Assembly (NCBI GenBank): GCA_026874595.1 | Contig: CM049308.1 | Span: forward strand, 81,082,124 to 81,146,123 | Direction: 5' to 3' | DNA from: Sipunculus nudus | Lineage: Eukaryota > Annelida > Sipuncula > Golfingiida > Sipunculidae | DNA length: 64,000 nt | Part shown: piece after piece, positions 1 to 12,420 of the stretch | Layout of the letters: each line of letters opens with the position of its first letter | How positions within the stretch are numbered: the first letter of the stretch is position 1 | The notes under the pieces: model-generated | Told to the model about the DNA's origin: nothing | The model's database searches: none | Seen by the model: the letters and a program-made list of their open reading frames with translations, nothing else | Translations under genes and position numbers: made by a program

Positions 1-172
1 ATAAGGTTTTATACACCCTGTATAGAGACTTTTCTTTCTATGGTCGCCAAAAGTGTCTTGCGATCGTCGGAATTGAATCAATGGCCAACGCTCGTGGCAT
101 TTCATAAACTGGCGACCGGTAAGGAGCAGGCGGGACTTGAAAGAGCGCTCGGAGGGTTCTTTTACGCCTCGG
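1..172 (+). CDS. NIT-domain receptor guanylate cyclase, partial exon (C-terminal half of NIT domain)
   Basis: The frame beginning at base 1 is open for 57 codons and ends at a strong donor (TCGG|GTAAGT, phase 1). The translation contains WPTLVAFHKLATGKEQAGLE followed by RALGGFFYASG. The K-E-x-A-G-x-E-R-A core is the hallmark of the NIT (nitrate and nitrite sensing) all-helical domain known from bacterial NasR-type sensors and from marine-invertebrate guanylate cyclases. The split glycine codon is completed by the exon at 40449, giving Y-A-S-G-G-F-S-H-D, a natural NIT continuation across a 40-kb intron. The exon probably starts just before the window; no convincing acceptor is visible. It lies outside the cell in the predicted topology. 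The frame and splice site are seen directly; the NIT assignment is from remembered family motifs. Confidence 0.85.
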
Positions 173-484
173 GTAAGTTTGTATAAAACACATGTTTTAC
201 GCTTAAAGAGAAACCGATCGGTTACAAAGCGGTCGAAACTCTCCTGTTTATATATAGCCGACGTTTCTCTGTTTATACGAGTGTGTGAATCTACATGGCG
301 ATGAATCCCATTATTTGCTAATTACTAAATAAGGCCGTCCAAGCATGCTTAAGAGGTTGGGGGAGGCTAACATTTTCTGTTTAAGACCTATAGATACCAG
401 TAAATATTTGGCTGTTAGAGGTAATTCTGTTGCACATGATATGCACTGCATATATACCTATATAGGGGTGGAACAAGAATTAGA

Positions 485-852
485 GGGGGGGGGGGGTAAC
501 CGTGTACACCGATTAACCGATCGCTGAAAAGGGTCCACAATTCCGGGGGAATGGAAAAGCGCAAGAATCAAGACAATTCCTTCCAATGAAGCGGCCGGGG
601 GGGGGGGGGGGGTTAAATCAATTACCCTCTGGACCCGCCTTTGAATTTATAAAAATGATAAAAGAAGGTGCAGTTAATTGTAATCTCATTCTGGTGGACA
701 TCTAATGCTAATTTTAAGGATTGCTTATACAGTGTTTGACAGGTTATGTGAAACCAGTATTTAAAGAGATAAATAAGACGAAGTAGATGCATACCTTATC
801 TCAAATGGCATGGGGCATCAATACAGGGGGTGATGGTATACCCCCCCCCCCC
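485..852. repeat. Cluster of three long G/C homopolymer tracts
   Basis: G12 lies at 485-496, G16 at 597-612 and C12 at 841-852, within 370 bp of otherwise ordinary intron sequence. They belong to a window-wide set of long poly-G/poly-C tracts. Confidence 0.9.
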
Positions 853-1021
853 ACCGAACCAACAATTTTATAAATGTTATCATCCCCACTGCTATTTAGA
901 AAGCAAGATGTATATACTAGAATTAGAATGAAAAACCCTTGTTACTTTTCGGTCTTTCTGCTTGACCATATTTTTTAATCTTATAATTGTAATAACGCCA
1001 ATATATTAAGGTTCACATGAC

Positions 1022-1066
<45 letters not shown>
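1022..1066. repeat. (AT)n(TG)n compound microsatellite
   Basis: An AT run passes directly into about 13 TG repeats. Confidence 0.95.
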
Positions 1067-1189
1067 AACGATTCACAGAATATTGAAAAGAAAGCGGTAG
1101 CTTCGTTTTTGGAGCTAAATGTTATTTAAATTCAAGTAAAAACCATGTGGCAATCTCAAACTTCATTTCAAATTTCTTTTATCAATATA

Positions 1190-2227
1190 CTGTGGTTGCC
1201 TTTATGTCGGCGGGGCTGAATTTTCGCGGGTTTCGTATTTTTAAAAGTTTCACGGGGTTCTTTTTTCGCGCTCTATCAATAGTCTGGTAGTATATTTTAT
1301 TATCAAATATGAAACAAAGAACTTTAAGGACAAAATTATTTCATAAACCGCTGATTTCATGGTTATCCAGGTCTACTATTTCTCTGTCCGGATATCGCAT
1401 GTTCGAACGGTCACGGACGGCTAAGCCGACACGTGCGTGAAGCATTGACCCCGCTGGCCGCGCTGTAATCAGTTCAGGGCCAAGGCTCATTCAAAACAAC
1501 TCACATTCCACTGTTCTAAGGTAATTTGGCCCCATAATGAACTATGACCTTTCAAATATATCCAACATCGTTTGGCGCATCATGATTTCGGTAGTGACAG
1601 AATTAGTCCTTTATACAGTTACAAGGTGGCGCTACCCTAGCGGCTACGTTCACTACTTTGTGGCAAATTATATTTATTAACAATTACTAAATACGGCACA
1701 ATGTGAAAGAGTACCTTCTACTTAATATTCATTTTAAGCGGCAGTGGATGTCACCTGGTTTGGCACACATACACGTAATTTTGAAAAATTAACTGCCCGG
1801 CGGGCATTATACACGTATTTTTTTTAAATATTACTGCCCGGCGGGCATTGACACTTTCCAGACTTCAGTCCTGTGCCGGGCGGCAGGAAACACTGCCAGG
1901 CGCGCCCACCGGGTCAGCACATTTCCGCAAAGGGTCACGGTTTTTGCATCTAAGCAAACCGATAGGCGATATTATTTTAAATGGACCCTGTTTCTAATTC
2001 TCCCTGAATCACTTAAATTATATTCACGAGGCTCGATGGACATCACCAATTAGCTGAAGATTAATCTCAACTGTCGCCAACTATAACTACAACGGCAGCT
2101 TCTGAAATTAATGATCATGGCCTGGTATATATATGCATTCAAATCTGCGTGGTTTCTTTCTCGCGGTCAGAGAGCGACCGCGAATATCGCGAATTTGAAA
2201 CCACCGCAAATAAGAAGACAACCACAG
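1190..2227. mobile_element. Non-autonomous TIR DNA transposon, 1,038 bp, TA target duplication
   Basis: The left end reads CTGTGGTTGCCTTTATG and the right end, reverse-complemented, reads CTGTGGTTGTCTTCTTAT. Similarity continues inward for about 40 bp (GCGG..., then TTCGCG). Both ends are flanked by TA (1188-1189 and 2228-2229), the target preference of the Tc1/mariner superfamily. Inside is a pair of GCCCGGCGGGC palindromes embedded in ACTGCCCGGCGGGCATT, at about 1792 and 1841. No transposase frame is visible, so it is non-autonomous. Ends and TA are seen; the superfamily is inferred. Confidence 0.65.
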
Positions 2228-3425
2228 TAATTCTACTTATGAAGTAGAATGAAGACTCGGACTCCATTTGACTCGGACACGAAGAAAGTTAAATTGGACT
2301 GAGACCTTAAAGGACTGGGTCTTGCACTCGGGACTGTGTGTACTCAACAACTTCACTGGTCTCAGAAGATAACAGGCTTATGTGTAAATTTCTTGTATAA
2401 GGTTTAGTTCTTTTAAAGTGGGAAAAATATAAGGATACCGCACATTACAATTAAAGTGCATGGATTTTTGCTGCCATAATATACTGAATAAATGAATGTA
2501 TGGCTTATGATTAATAAAGTTCAGTATTCAGATTCAGTAAATCGCTTAATAAGGCATTTGTACTTGGACTTCCTGAACAGCATTTCTTATAGAAACAAAT
2601 ATTTGGTTATAGAATGCCTCCTTGTCTGATCTGAATAAAACCGTTTAATTCCGTCGTTTCGGATATGATATAGGATAATCATAATCTAAAATGAAAACCC
2701 TTTTTTCAAAATAAAAACGAAACTTAATGAAAATTTTGAATGAAATACAGGTTTTCAAGTCAAATGTTGTCAGTTATATAACTACTATACGCAGTTTCGT
2801 ACAACATGTTGTTGCACTTGTCAGGTAAGACTGTCTGATTGAAATGATATGGTTCATATCTATAACAATTTAGAAATTTTTATGTTGTGTGGGTAATCCA
2901 TGGTTACATAAAGTTTACAGGTTATCTGGTAGGTTTGTTGCTATTATTAATTACCGACAAACACTGCTGCGGTGTGGAAAGGCACGGTACTTGAATTAGG
3001 GGGCAAAGGCGCATATTATGATTGCACAATAGTTGTTGGTAGCCAGGTCTGTCTCGGTGGTGTTTATACAAGGGCATTTCCCTGACCGGCATTATCTTAT
3101 TGGAACGGTTCTTTTGTAAGGGAAGAGAGATTTGTTAGCGCAATTATTTAATATAATTATCATTGTCTTTATTGTTTTTATTATTGTGAGAACGACAAGA
3201 AAATCAAGATTCAGATCAGAATGGAATTACGTGAAAACATTTTGTAACACCCGTAACCTTGGCTAATAAAGCAAGCTTCACCATCGAGGCCAGTGGGAAA
3301 ACGCTTTTGTGTGCACGGTTACATTTGTGTGTATATAATTATACAACTCTGGTGTAATACCATAGAGCACCCTAGCAGTAGATTATTACAGGTAACCAAT
3401 AGATTAATTATCATATATACTATAA

Positions 3426-3613
3426 AGTGGTTAATAATCCCTGCTTGGGTTAAGTGATTGACAGCTATGTCAAGCAAGCCGCAGTAAACGTTGGTGACCT
3501 GACCGAACGTGAACGAACCAATGCTTATAACCCATCTCTATGGTGATAACGTTTCCTGCGGCTTGTAAGACAAAGCTGTCAATCACGAAACACGAGCAGG
3601 GATATTAACCACT
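3426..3613. mobile_element. Foldback (MITE-like) element, about 188 bp
   Basis: Left arm AGTGGTTAATAATCCCTGCT pairs with right arm AGCAGGGATATTAACCACT. Inside them GTGATTGACAGCT pairs with AGCTGTCAATCAC, and CAAGCCGCAG with CTGCGGCTTG. Nearly the whole element can form one long hairpin. No coding capacity and no clear target duplication. Confidence 0.7.
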
Positions 3614-4917
3614 ACGCTGCGTTATTACAATGTTTGCACGCGGAAGGTTTCATTAGAAATCAAACAACTTGCTCAAAAGTTGGTTGTTTTATACCTCTGT
3701 TACAGATTCTGTGAAGCCGAGGTTAGTTGCTGATTGCGAGTTGTAGTATTTGTGATCACGATCACTTTTTATATCACATAGTTAATGTATACTTAGTCCA
3801 ATACAAAAACGGCATACAGAATATTTAAAAACTCTTATTCAAGACAAAGGATGACATGTTATTGCACAAGTTAGGCATAGATTTATAAATTGCCAATGGA
3901 CTACCAGGAGGCCCAGGAGTTGCGAAGTCTATATTTTCTCAGAGTGATTAAGAGCCACATGTGGCCTAAACCCTTGACATTAATTATATTACGGTGAATG
4001 ACATATATTATATGACGATAAATGCAATCAACCGTTGTCACGCAACTCCTTTCTGACAGCTGCTCGGAAATGCCCGATTTTTTTCCTGAATCCCGAGAAA
4101 GATAGCGAGTGTGATTCACCATGGGGCCATTTTCCGCATTTTCAAATAAATCCTCAAAATTTAAACATTATTTTGCGAAGCGACTGTTTTAGCACCATCT
4201 ATCAGAAAACATCCAATTGGTGAACTAGCAGCGCCACCTAACTCTTCTTAAACTATAAAATAATAAACGTTCAGTATGTCAGCAGTGGTAATTTTAGGTG
4301 GTAACTGCCCCCTTTTAGAACTGTTACGTATATGTGTATTGAACATGTAAACAAATGCTTAACTTTGAATGGTTGACTGGAGGGTAGATTGATCTTACTG
4401 GGAGAGGCAAAATGTGTGGACTGTCAGAATTTATAGAAATGGTATAAAGGGTATATAAAGGATATCTAAGAGTATAAAAAAACAAATTTCCTTTTTACGT
4501 GGTGAACAATACACCATTTAAAGAATTGAAACGAATATTTGTATTTTTCTTAGCAAAGTTAAAAAAATCCCACGGTATTGTCTTGAACAATAAAAGAAAC
4601 TGTGGTTAAAATAATTGAAAAATTCCTCGCTCATAGCATATATTTTGTTTTCATATTCCTCAGAACAATTTTCTTTATACTGCAACTCAGAGACGTGCCC
4701 GTGCAGTGCTCTCCCTTGATTAGGTAACAACCTGCAAGGACAACTATACAACATCTCTGGGTAGGTTAGGAAATTAAAACCCATCGGAACATGAGCAACT
4801 CTTATTATTGCTCGTTAAAACGTGATGCAGACACTGAGTTTTATACAGATGTTACTGATGAAAAGAGGTACGTCTAATTAATCTGCCGAGAAACCACTAC
4901 ACACAAAGAACTGACAT

Positions 4918-4955
4918 CTTAATTAACCCATGCTCGAGGACATGGATTAATTAAG
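4918..4955. repeat. Short inverted repeat / hairpin
   Basis: CTTAATTAA-CCCATG and CATGGATTAATTAAG flank a loop of about 8 bases. No associated gene; role unknown. Confidence 0.6.
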
Positions 4956-5759
4956 CTGTACTGAATGTATACCTTTGAATTACAACCTTCAGTGAAGCTG
5001 TACTGCGTGCGTACGGCTGCGTGCCCTATTTAAGCGAAGGGTTAGCGACTCCCGCTAGTCTTACATTATACCAAGGAGTTTATAACAAAATTCCTTGATT
5101 ATACATTGGGTCTACCACCGATCGTATAATAGAAGTGACACCTAGCTATTCAAAGGTTCAAATTAATGCTAATATCATTAGGCCCCATGAGCTAATTAGT
5201 GCATGGCGGTGTCCGTCCTGACGTCCGTCTATCCATCGTCCGTTTCTCTTCTCTTTTTAAAAGATTCCCAAAATTTTATAAAAGATGACTCAATAATTTT
5301 CATTTGGGTAACAATTCATTGTGAAGAATAATTCTATCAAAGGTTTATATGGAAACTCCTGAAGTTTTATTTCCTTTGTGCATGTATATGGACACTGAAA
5401 CATTTTCCTCCTGTCTTCTCTTTGTGACGGCTTTTTTCATTTTCTATGCATGACATTCGTTGGAGTTTTAACTTAATTGGGTTATCATACTTTACTGAAA
5501 CATATCTTTGTTGCTATGTCAAATTATTTTATTGTTCGCCTATCATTTTGCTTTTCCATGAACGTGGCATTGCACACCGAGGTGAGATAATTTACTTTGC
5601 CAAGAGTGAATTAAGTTTGCATGGGGTCCCTTGCTTTACTGCAGTCAGGGCCCTTTCTTTAAATTGATAATTTGTATACATAAAAGTTGTGCATTGAATT
5701 ACAATATTATTGAAATTCATCATCCTTACAATGTGCCATATACTACAAGTGCCACGACT

Positions 5760-6040
5760 CATGTGGTCGACATAACTTTTAGTACAGTCTGACATAGCAA
5801 CATACAATAAGTTCCTCAATTCATGTGGTCGACATAAGTATAAGTACAGTCTGATATAGCAACATACAGTAAGTGCCACAACACATGTGGTCGACATAAT
5901 TTTTAGTACAGTCTAAAATATAGCAACATACAATAAGTCCCACAATTCATGTGGTCGACATAAGTATGAGTACAGTCTGAAATAGCAACATATAATAAGA
6001 ACCACAACTAATGTGGTCGACATAATTATTAGTACATTTT
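5760..6040. repeat. 62-bp tandem repeat array (5 units; orphan sixth unit at 6343)
   Basis: Units start at 5760, 5822, 5884, 5948 and 6010, each beginning with CATGTGGTCGACATAA (last one AATGTGG...). Each continues through GTACAGTCTGAAATAGCAAC and a CATACAATAAG motif. A further partial unit at 6343-6386 lies beyond an LTR fragment, so the array and the LTR piece are interleaved. Confidence 0.9.
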
Positions 6041-6340
6041 ATGCATATGGACTTCAGTTTACTTTCTGGATTGTTGCAATAGCTTTACACTGGACTGTCA
6101 TTCTCCGAGAGTTTACAGTTAAAGGACTTATCGTGGTGACGGTGTTGGTATCCAGGTACTGTGCACATACATTATTTTCTCTGTGATTGTATTGACTTGT
6201 TGCTCTACCGCTGTTTTACTGTATAATTGTATTGATTTAGTATTGTATTGTTAGGGCTGTTTTAAGAATAAATTATAGTTATTTGTTAACAAAAAACCAC
6301 TGACTTCTTTATTCATTCCCCTAGACATTTCACGCTGCCA
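6041..6340 (+). mobile_element. LTR fragment (3' two-thirds), same family as 59360-60045
   Basis: Near-identical to the downstream part of the LTR at 59360-60045. It shares GGACTTCAGTTTACTTTC, TCATTCTCCGAGAG, the AATAAATTATAG polyadenylation-signal block, and TTCTTTATTCATTCCC...AGACATTTCACGCTGC. The upstream U3 part and the terminal CCGTAACA are missing. Both edges abut units of the 62-bp array. Confidence 0.8.
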
Positions 6341-7284
6341 CTCATGTGGTCGACATAACTATTCGTACAGTCTGAAATAGCACGTTAACCTTTTTTCGTA
6401 GCTAAGTCATCAATCTAGTCCTTGCCATTAAGTGAACTTGCAAGTTAATGAAAAATGACGTATAGCTAATGTTAACTTTGTAGAGTGGCGATATCGATAT
6501 AGGCTATTGACAAAATGATTGGGAGGACTAATCTCCGAACACACCAAATGTTCGCTGATTGCCTTATATAGATGAAGGGCCTATATTTGAAGACGTAATA
6601 ACAGCAACACGATCAGTGTGAACGAATTGAATTCCTTTAAAAATTGATTCCATACTGCTTGTATGAGACAAAAGCTGTGGATATGAAGCGTTTAGTCTTA
6701 GGTGTGAATTTTAAACTAACACCTGTCTCATCATATGTTTTGGTACAAGTGTTCTCTTGGAACTTTTAATTCCCTCCCCAATCTAAAACACACTGCAAAA
6801 AAAAAAAAAAAAAATGCAAAACAGATGCAGGCAATATGATAACGCTTCTGAGTCCTGCCTTGATCAGCGAAATCAGTATGTAAACTGAACCTTCTATGAA
6901 CTCAAGAGCCCAGAATTCTTTTTTTAATGTTACCTTAATTTATGCTGAAAAAAAGAACTGTCAAAAGATTTGTTTATGTCACTAGGTACAAGAATACAAT
7001 TTTTAAATATATTATTATTAATATCATTTTTTTAATAAAAGAAAAAACAATTATGAAAATTAGGGTAAAATATAAATATAGAAATAAAAATAAGACAAAT
7101 GTAAAAAAACTTAAAATAGGTCACATCAGTGTATTGACCATATCTGAGGTGTATGGGAGGTGTCGTGAAATAGGCCTAATAGAGGGTTTAACATCGGGGT
7201 TTATATTGCTGAGCTGGATCGTAATCAATGAATTTGTCCGGTCCACACCTCTTTCGGCACGTGAAATGCGAGTATTAGTGTGTA

Positions 7285-7520
7285 CGCTAAATGGCAGCCA
7301 CCCATGAGCGGTATAGAGAAACTGAGTGAATTACAGCTGTCAAGGTTCGATAAGGGCCCAGGGATGCGACAAGAAAATACTCCAGAAAGCATCCAGGCGA
7401 GTTCTAACCCGCGGAGAGAGACTGGAGCGAGGGGAAGTGAATTGGCAACGTATAATTTCGCTTTAATATCGTTTTTTATGGACCACACCCAAATCATTAA
7501 ATTACAGATTGATTATCTGA
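7285..7520. repeat. Dispersed repeat shared with 41609-41770
   Basis: GGCAGCCACCCATGAGCGG...GAGAAACT...CTGTCAAGG...GATAAGGG...GGGATG matches GACAGCCCCCACCAGCGG...GAGAAACT...CTGTCATGG...GATAAGGG...GGGATG at 41611. Both copies end near a CCACACCCAAATC / CCACGCCCAAATC block. Family unknown; the open frames here are translations of the repeat. Confidence 0.5.
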
Positions 7521-8028
7521 GACTATACAATCAAATTACGAAGGATGTGTGCACCATGTAGCCAAATACTAGATCCCAGTATCGAAGGTCTGGTTATATA
7601 AGCAATAGCATCCCTCCTTCCACATCAAGTCAGTCTAGATGTGAAATTATTTTTACAACTAAATTGTTGTAAAACAGATTTTATGGGGCCCCTTAATACC
7701 CGGGGACCCTGGCTGCAGCCAACTCGCGGCCAACCCTTAATTCGCCACTGGAATTTGCCAAATGTTTTTTCCTTTAAGTGTATTGTTTCTATATCTCCAG
7801 TGTATTAATATATTTTCATTATTTTCTGTTTTGGTATTAAATTAAGTTTCTAGATCCCTGTGTTATTGTCACCAAAAGGCCCACAATACCATTTAACAAG
7901 AAGATTTCCTTTTTATTTTCTGTGTTTCCATCCACCTGGCTTCCGTCTGATCAAGTTTCGTTTTCAATCCAGAACATGCATTCTTTCAGTTCTTTCAGTA
8001 TCTGTTATAGTGATACTGTATATTTTTA

Positions 8029-8860
8029 TTATTTCTTACGTAATGAGAAAAGGAGAGAAAGAGACAGAGTGAGAGAGTTCAAATTGCCAATACGAATAAA
8101 AAATGGTAAATTTTGACCTCCTTGTCTTACTCCACAGTCTGGAATGCACAATGGAGACATGTACCCGTTATTTAAGATGAATGACGAGAGATAATCATAA
8201 GATATTTTCATCCACCTTATATATTTTTTACCAATATTAAATGTTTTAACCCCTATATATAAGTCCATTCTAAAGTGTCAAAAGCTTTTACATTGTCGAT
8301 TTATTATAAAAGTCCAGTTATATTATTAATACTTATAAATTGCATATTATCGTTTATAAGCCAGATATTTTCTCCAATATGTCTTTTTTTTTCATAAAGC
8401 CTGTTTGGTTTCCGCGTCGCAGTTTCAAAAATTTTGGTTACAGATGATTAGCTAAAGATTTGGCAAAAATTTTGTAATCTGTTGGCTGCAGTGTTATAGG
8501 TTTTTCATCATGAATCAGGCTTTGCCATTTTTAGGAAGAAGTGAAATGCTGCTCTACTTTGCATAACAGACAGGGTTCCTCTGTTGAAAGAATATTGCAC
8601 TTAATATAGAAACGGGTGTATTATTTCGTCGTTGAAGAACTTATATAATTCTACGCTAAACCATAAAGAACAGTTGTTCTTTCATTTTCCATTTCCATTG
8701 AGGCTTTATATAGGAGATCGTCTGTTAATTTAGAATCTACATATTATCTGCTTTAGTAATCTTTGGTACTCCATCCTGGTTAAATATGTATTCAAAATTG
8801 TCTAATTTAGGCGTTATAGTTTTTGATTATACTGCAGACACTCTATATCTCGTAATCATG
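8029..8860 (-). pseudogene. Decayed LINE reverse-transcriptase fragment (L1/Tx1-like)
   Basis: Read on the minus strand, disconnected frames give recognisable reverse-transcriptase blocks in the correct order. They are PITLQPTDYKIFAKSLANHL, then a QTGF(M)KKK...ENIW-like block, then YIRWMKISYDYLSSFILNNG followed by YMSPL and GVRQGG (the usual GVRQGCPL block). Stops and frameshifts separate them. The catalytic ADD motif is not recoverable. The frame from 8268 to 8029 is the best-preserved piece. Family similarity is from memory. Confidence 0.75.
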
Positions 8861-8993
8861 GCATTTTCCCTTTTTAAGCAACCTAGTTACTTGTTAAAAT
8901 TTGAGTTCGCGAAAATTTAAGGATTTAACATGTTTTTCGTGTATTCGACATACAGAATCCTTGCAGCTATTATCACCAAATTTAGCAAACTGA

Positions 8994-8995
<2 letters not shown>

Positions 8996-9031
<36 letters not shown>
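8996..9031. repeat. (AT)n microsatellite
   Basis: About 18 AT units. A shorter AT run lies at about 9512-9531. Confidence 0.95.
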
Positions 9032-9033
<2 letters not shown>

Positions 9034-12000
9034 AGCGATGAAACGCGCCTTATCGTTAAATCTGCCTATTTTTTTTTCCAAATGAACCCCTGTTAATATG
9101 CCTTATGGCAACACTGCGAACAACAGTACCAATGGAAGATATGACATATTCATTCACTTTCAGCCTAACATCACACAAACATAAGTTGGACATATTCTGT
9201 TCGTATAAATGTATGCTAATAATCATGATTTGAAATATTTCCTTAAATCGGTGCATCAAGTTAATTTATTTTAAAAGTACATGTAAAATCTTGGCTTCTC
9301 ACCCCGTGACATTAATAACCAATGGCTGTTTATTATTTCGCACTAAACACACAGAGATCGATCATGATTCAAGCAGGTGCTCATTGCATATACAAATTAG
9401 TTAATTATATCTTAACTAGACAAATGGATAGGAGCAGACAAGCCATTTAATCACACTGAATATATGCTTTGAAATGTCATCATTTAATCAGTATCGCTAT
9501 TTCTATTTTGCATATATATATATATATATAATAAGTAGATTAAAAACGCAAAGAAATGTAAGTAAGCTTTATGAATGAAATCAACACCTAATACGGCTAA
9601 TATATGAAATATGAAGCAACTAATGAAATAGCCGTAAAAGTGATATAATAAACCACTATTTAAGTTATAACGATCTTATGAAAAGACCACTACCTTTCAT
9701 CTCAATAATTTTTCTACGTTGCATCTTTCATCCTCATTAATTAATTGAAAGTTTAAGATTTTATATAGACATACGTTAAATCTGATTAAATCTGAGCATT
9801 TTGTACCCGAAATACTTTTCTATATGAGGCCAATTAATCAATAGATTTATTTATTATATAATTAGTTCCACTAATTCATTCAAATTTATGCAAATTATCT
9901 AATTAAATGTACAATATTAAATTTTGGTAGCCAAGAGCGATTCTACCGGAAAATTTCCCCAGAATTAACCAAGAGAAGTTGGTATCAGTCTTAATGAGCG
10001 AGGACTGGATGGGCGTGCGTTCTGGGCGTGGTTCAGATTGGCTTGGTCTGCTCGGGTTGTCAGTTGATATAAAGCGTGCTTCGTGCGGCCCAGCATGTTC
10101 TGCATGGAAGCATGATATAAAGGATTAAACAATTTAATATCAATAACGTCCTTACATATCCCCTGAATTCAATTATATTATATTATTTGTTTGAAAATAA
10201 TACGCCTTTGGCTGAAGAAGTGCGCCAGTATGAGTATGTTCACATATATTAGCAATATTCCTAAGTTCGGACATCTAATCTCATATCTTTTAAAAGTGAT
10301 TTTCTACTGAGAAAACAAACAATTTAAGATTATAATCAGTGGACCCGAATGAGCAGAACTTCCCAACGGATCTAGGTCTTTCCTTAAACTAACTCGGCCT
10401 CGTCCTTCTGGCAGGCAGCAGCCGGCACCCCTACCTGCAAATAGCAGCTAGCCAAGATTTAGCAGATGATAATTAGAAGAGGTGTTGACATTACTAATAA
10501 TATACATAGTAAGTCTATATTAAAAGGATGGGTCACCTCAAGGTGAGCAAAAAGTTTTTAATTGAAACTTAGTACTAAAGCTATAGTTTTGTAAACTGCA
10601 GGAATTCTATCTCTACATACAATACACGTCTCAAAGTGGCAGCGTTTGAATATTTAAATATCTGAAGCGTGTAAATGCCTTATGTGTCTGAATAATATCT
10701 GGTCCTGAAATGATGAACTGCTCTGACTACAGCGAAATGCTACACTAAAATATAACAGTAAAATATATAGAATGTATGCCAAAGTCAATACGCTACACCC
10801 TGTCTATAATAGCGGACTCAGAGTGATATATAACCCTGGTTTTAATATGCCGTTTCAAGATAACTGAAGAAAAAAAAGCATCATCGATTTTTAGTTACAT
10901 TATGATCCAAAGTTATAATAAAAATTCAGTAAATGAAAATATGAAAATTGACATATATGAAAATTCGACAAAATAACACACTCGTATGTACTAATATAAC
11001 ACAAATCACCCTTGGCCTTTGTTAAATATGAGTATACGGTATTGGTGTCTATGTGCTGTGTGTCTTAATGCATTTTTGTAGAATCATTTGATTCAAATAT
11101 TGTTTAGCTCAGCTTTGTTGGTCTGTGCAGGTACATATGGTGTTTATAGTTTTTCCCTGTTGCTAAAGGGTTTTACTTCAGGTATTAACATTATTGGCCT
11201 TTGCCTACTGCACTGATGTTACAGTAGTAATTTTGTGGTTTACGCTTAACATCATATTTGGGACTTGGATTAACCTGAATGACCGGATTGACCAACCTCC
11301 GCACAGGGTCAAGATATATTGAAACAATGAAAGAACCCTGCATTTCTTTTATCTAATTGGCACGGTACTTCGGTGGCCTTAACTGACATTGACCGAGGGT
11401 GTTAGGGCAACCATCGTATACAACCATGGAGGACCACATGGACCCGGACGTCACCTGGTCACCCCAGAATCGTAAACATTTACTAAGCACATGCTTAAAC
11501 CGGATGACACATAGTATTGCATGTATATATTTACACCGACACGTCACCGATAACGCGCCGCAATGTATTTCCCCAGGTTTTACGAAATTTCAAACAATAA
11601 AGACAATAATATTCTTTATAATTGTTGTATTTGTCATGATTGTTGTCAATGCATGCTCTATATTTGCTCTATTGACTAAATTATTGCAATGTACAGTTCC
11701 AAGGCGCCGCAACTCGATTTTGTCGGTAAAAGCGGGTTGAGCGCATGAGCGTTTGCAGGTGATTTATCCTTGATGTTCATAGATATGATAAACCTTCTGT
11801 GTGGAAAACGAAGATTGACCTGTCAACACAAGATCCAATCTTCCTCATGTCCCATTGTTGTACCGAAAGATTATGATTCTGACTCGTTAACTGTCCCATG
11901 CTCTGCAGAAAGTTAAAATTTAGTAAAGCTCGGGAGGGTGTTGAGATCTCTATACATACAGTCAAAGGGACTGATTCCGCGAGAGCCGGGGAGTGGGGTT

Positions 12001-12237
12001 TGGGGGATGTACCCTACATTTTTTCCCGTTTTTATATTATTAAATTGAACCTCCATTATCGTCCTACTGGACATGCGATACACGCTTCACCCGGGTTGCA
12101 TCTGGTTAGGATACGTTCAATGGGCAACGCCATGATTACCTGGGCGGCGCGTCTCACCGAGCTACGTCTCAGCGAGCAGTGAAATTTGCCGTACGTCCTA
12201 ACGAAATGCGTCGTACTGGGTAAACACCAGACATGGG

Positions 12238-12420
12238 GTAGTCGTAATCAGTAATCGTAATCAAAATCAATTACAATCGAGTACATTTTTCAAGTAATCC
12301 TAATCGTAATTGTAATCGATAACATTTAATTCAAAAGGAAAATATAATTGTAATCGTAATCAACTATTCTCCCAATGTAATCGTAATCATGATAATAAGA
12401 TATAATAACATTGATTACTT
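12238..12420. repeat. GTAATCGTAATC-rich degenerate repeat
   Basis: Many copies of the hexamer GTAATC and variants (TAATCGTAATC, GATTACTTTTCC at the far end) in both orientations. This suggests a degenerate simple repeat or the palindromic edge of a mobile element. Confidence 0.6.

Noticed and set aside
345-527. 60-codon frame soon after exon 1
   Set aside because: It ends in a poly-G tract (poly-Gly), lies in intron 1 and has no homology I recognise.
5592-5897. 101-codon minus-strand frame with repeated YVDHMS / YLCRPHE blocks
   Set aside because: It is a translation of the 62-bp tandem repeat.
7860-8116. Plus-strand frames of 64-70 codons
   Set aside because: The minus strand of this stretch is recognisable LINE reverse transcriptase; the plus frames are shadows.
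11399-11740. 113-codon frame with a hydrophobic stretch (IIFFIIVVFVMIVVN), a possible small membrane protein
   Set aside because: No splice context, no family signature, and an AT-rich origin of the hydrophobic run. The opposite strand has an equally long meaningless frame. Not supported as a gene.
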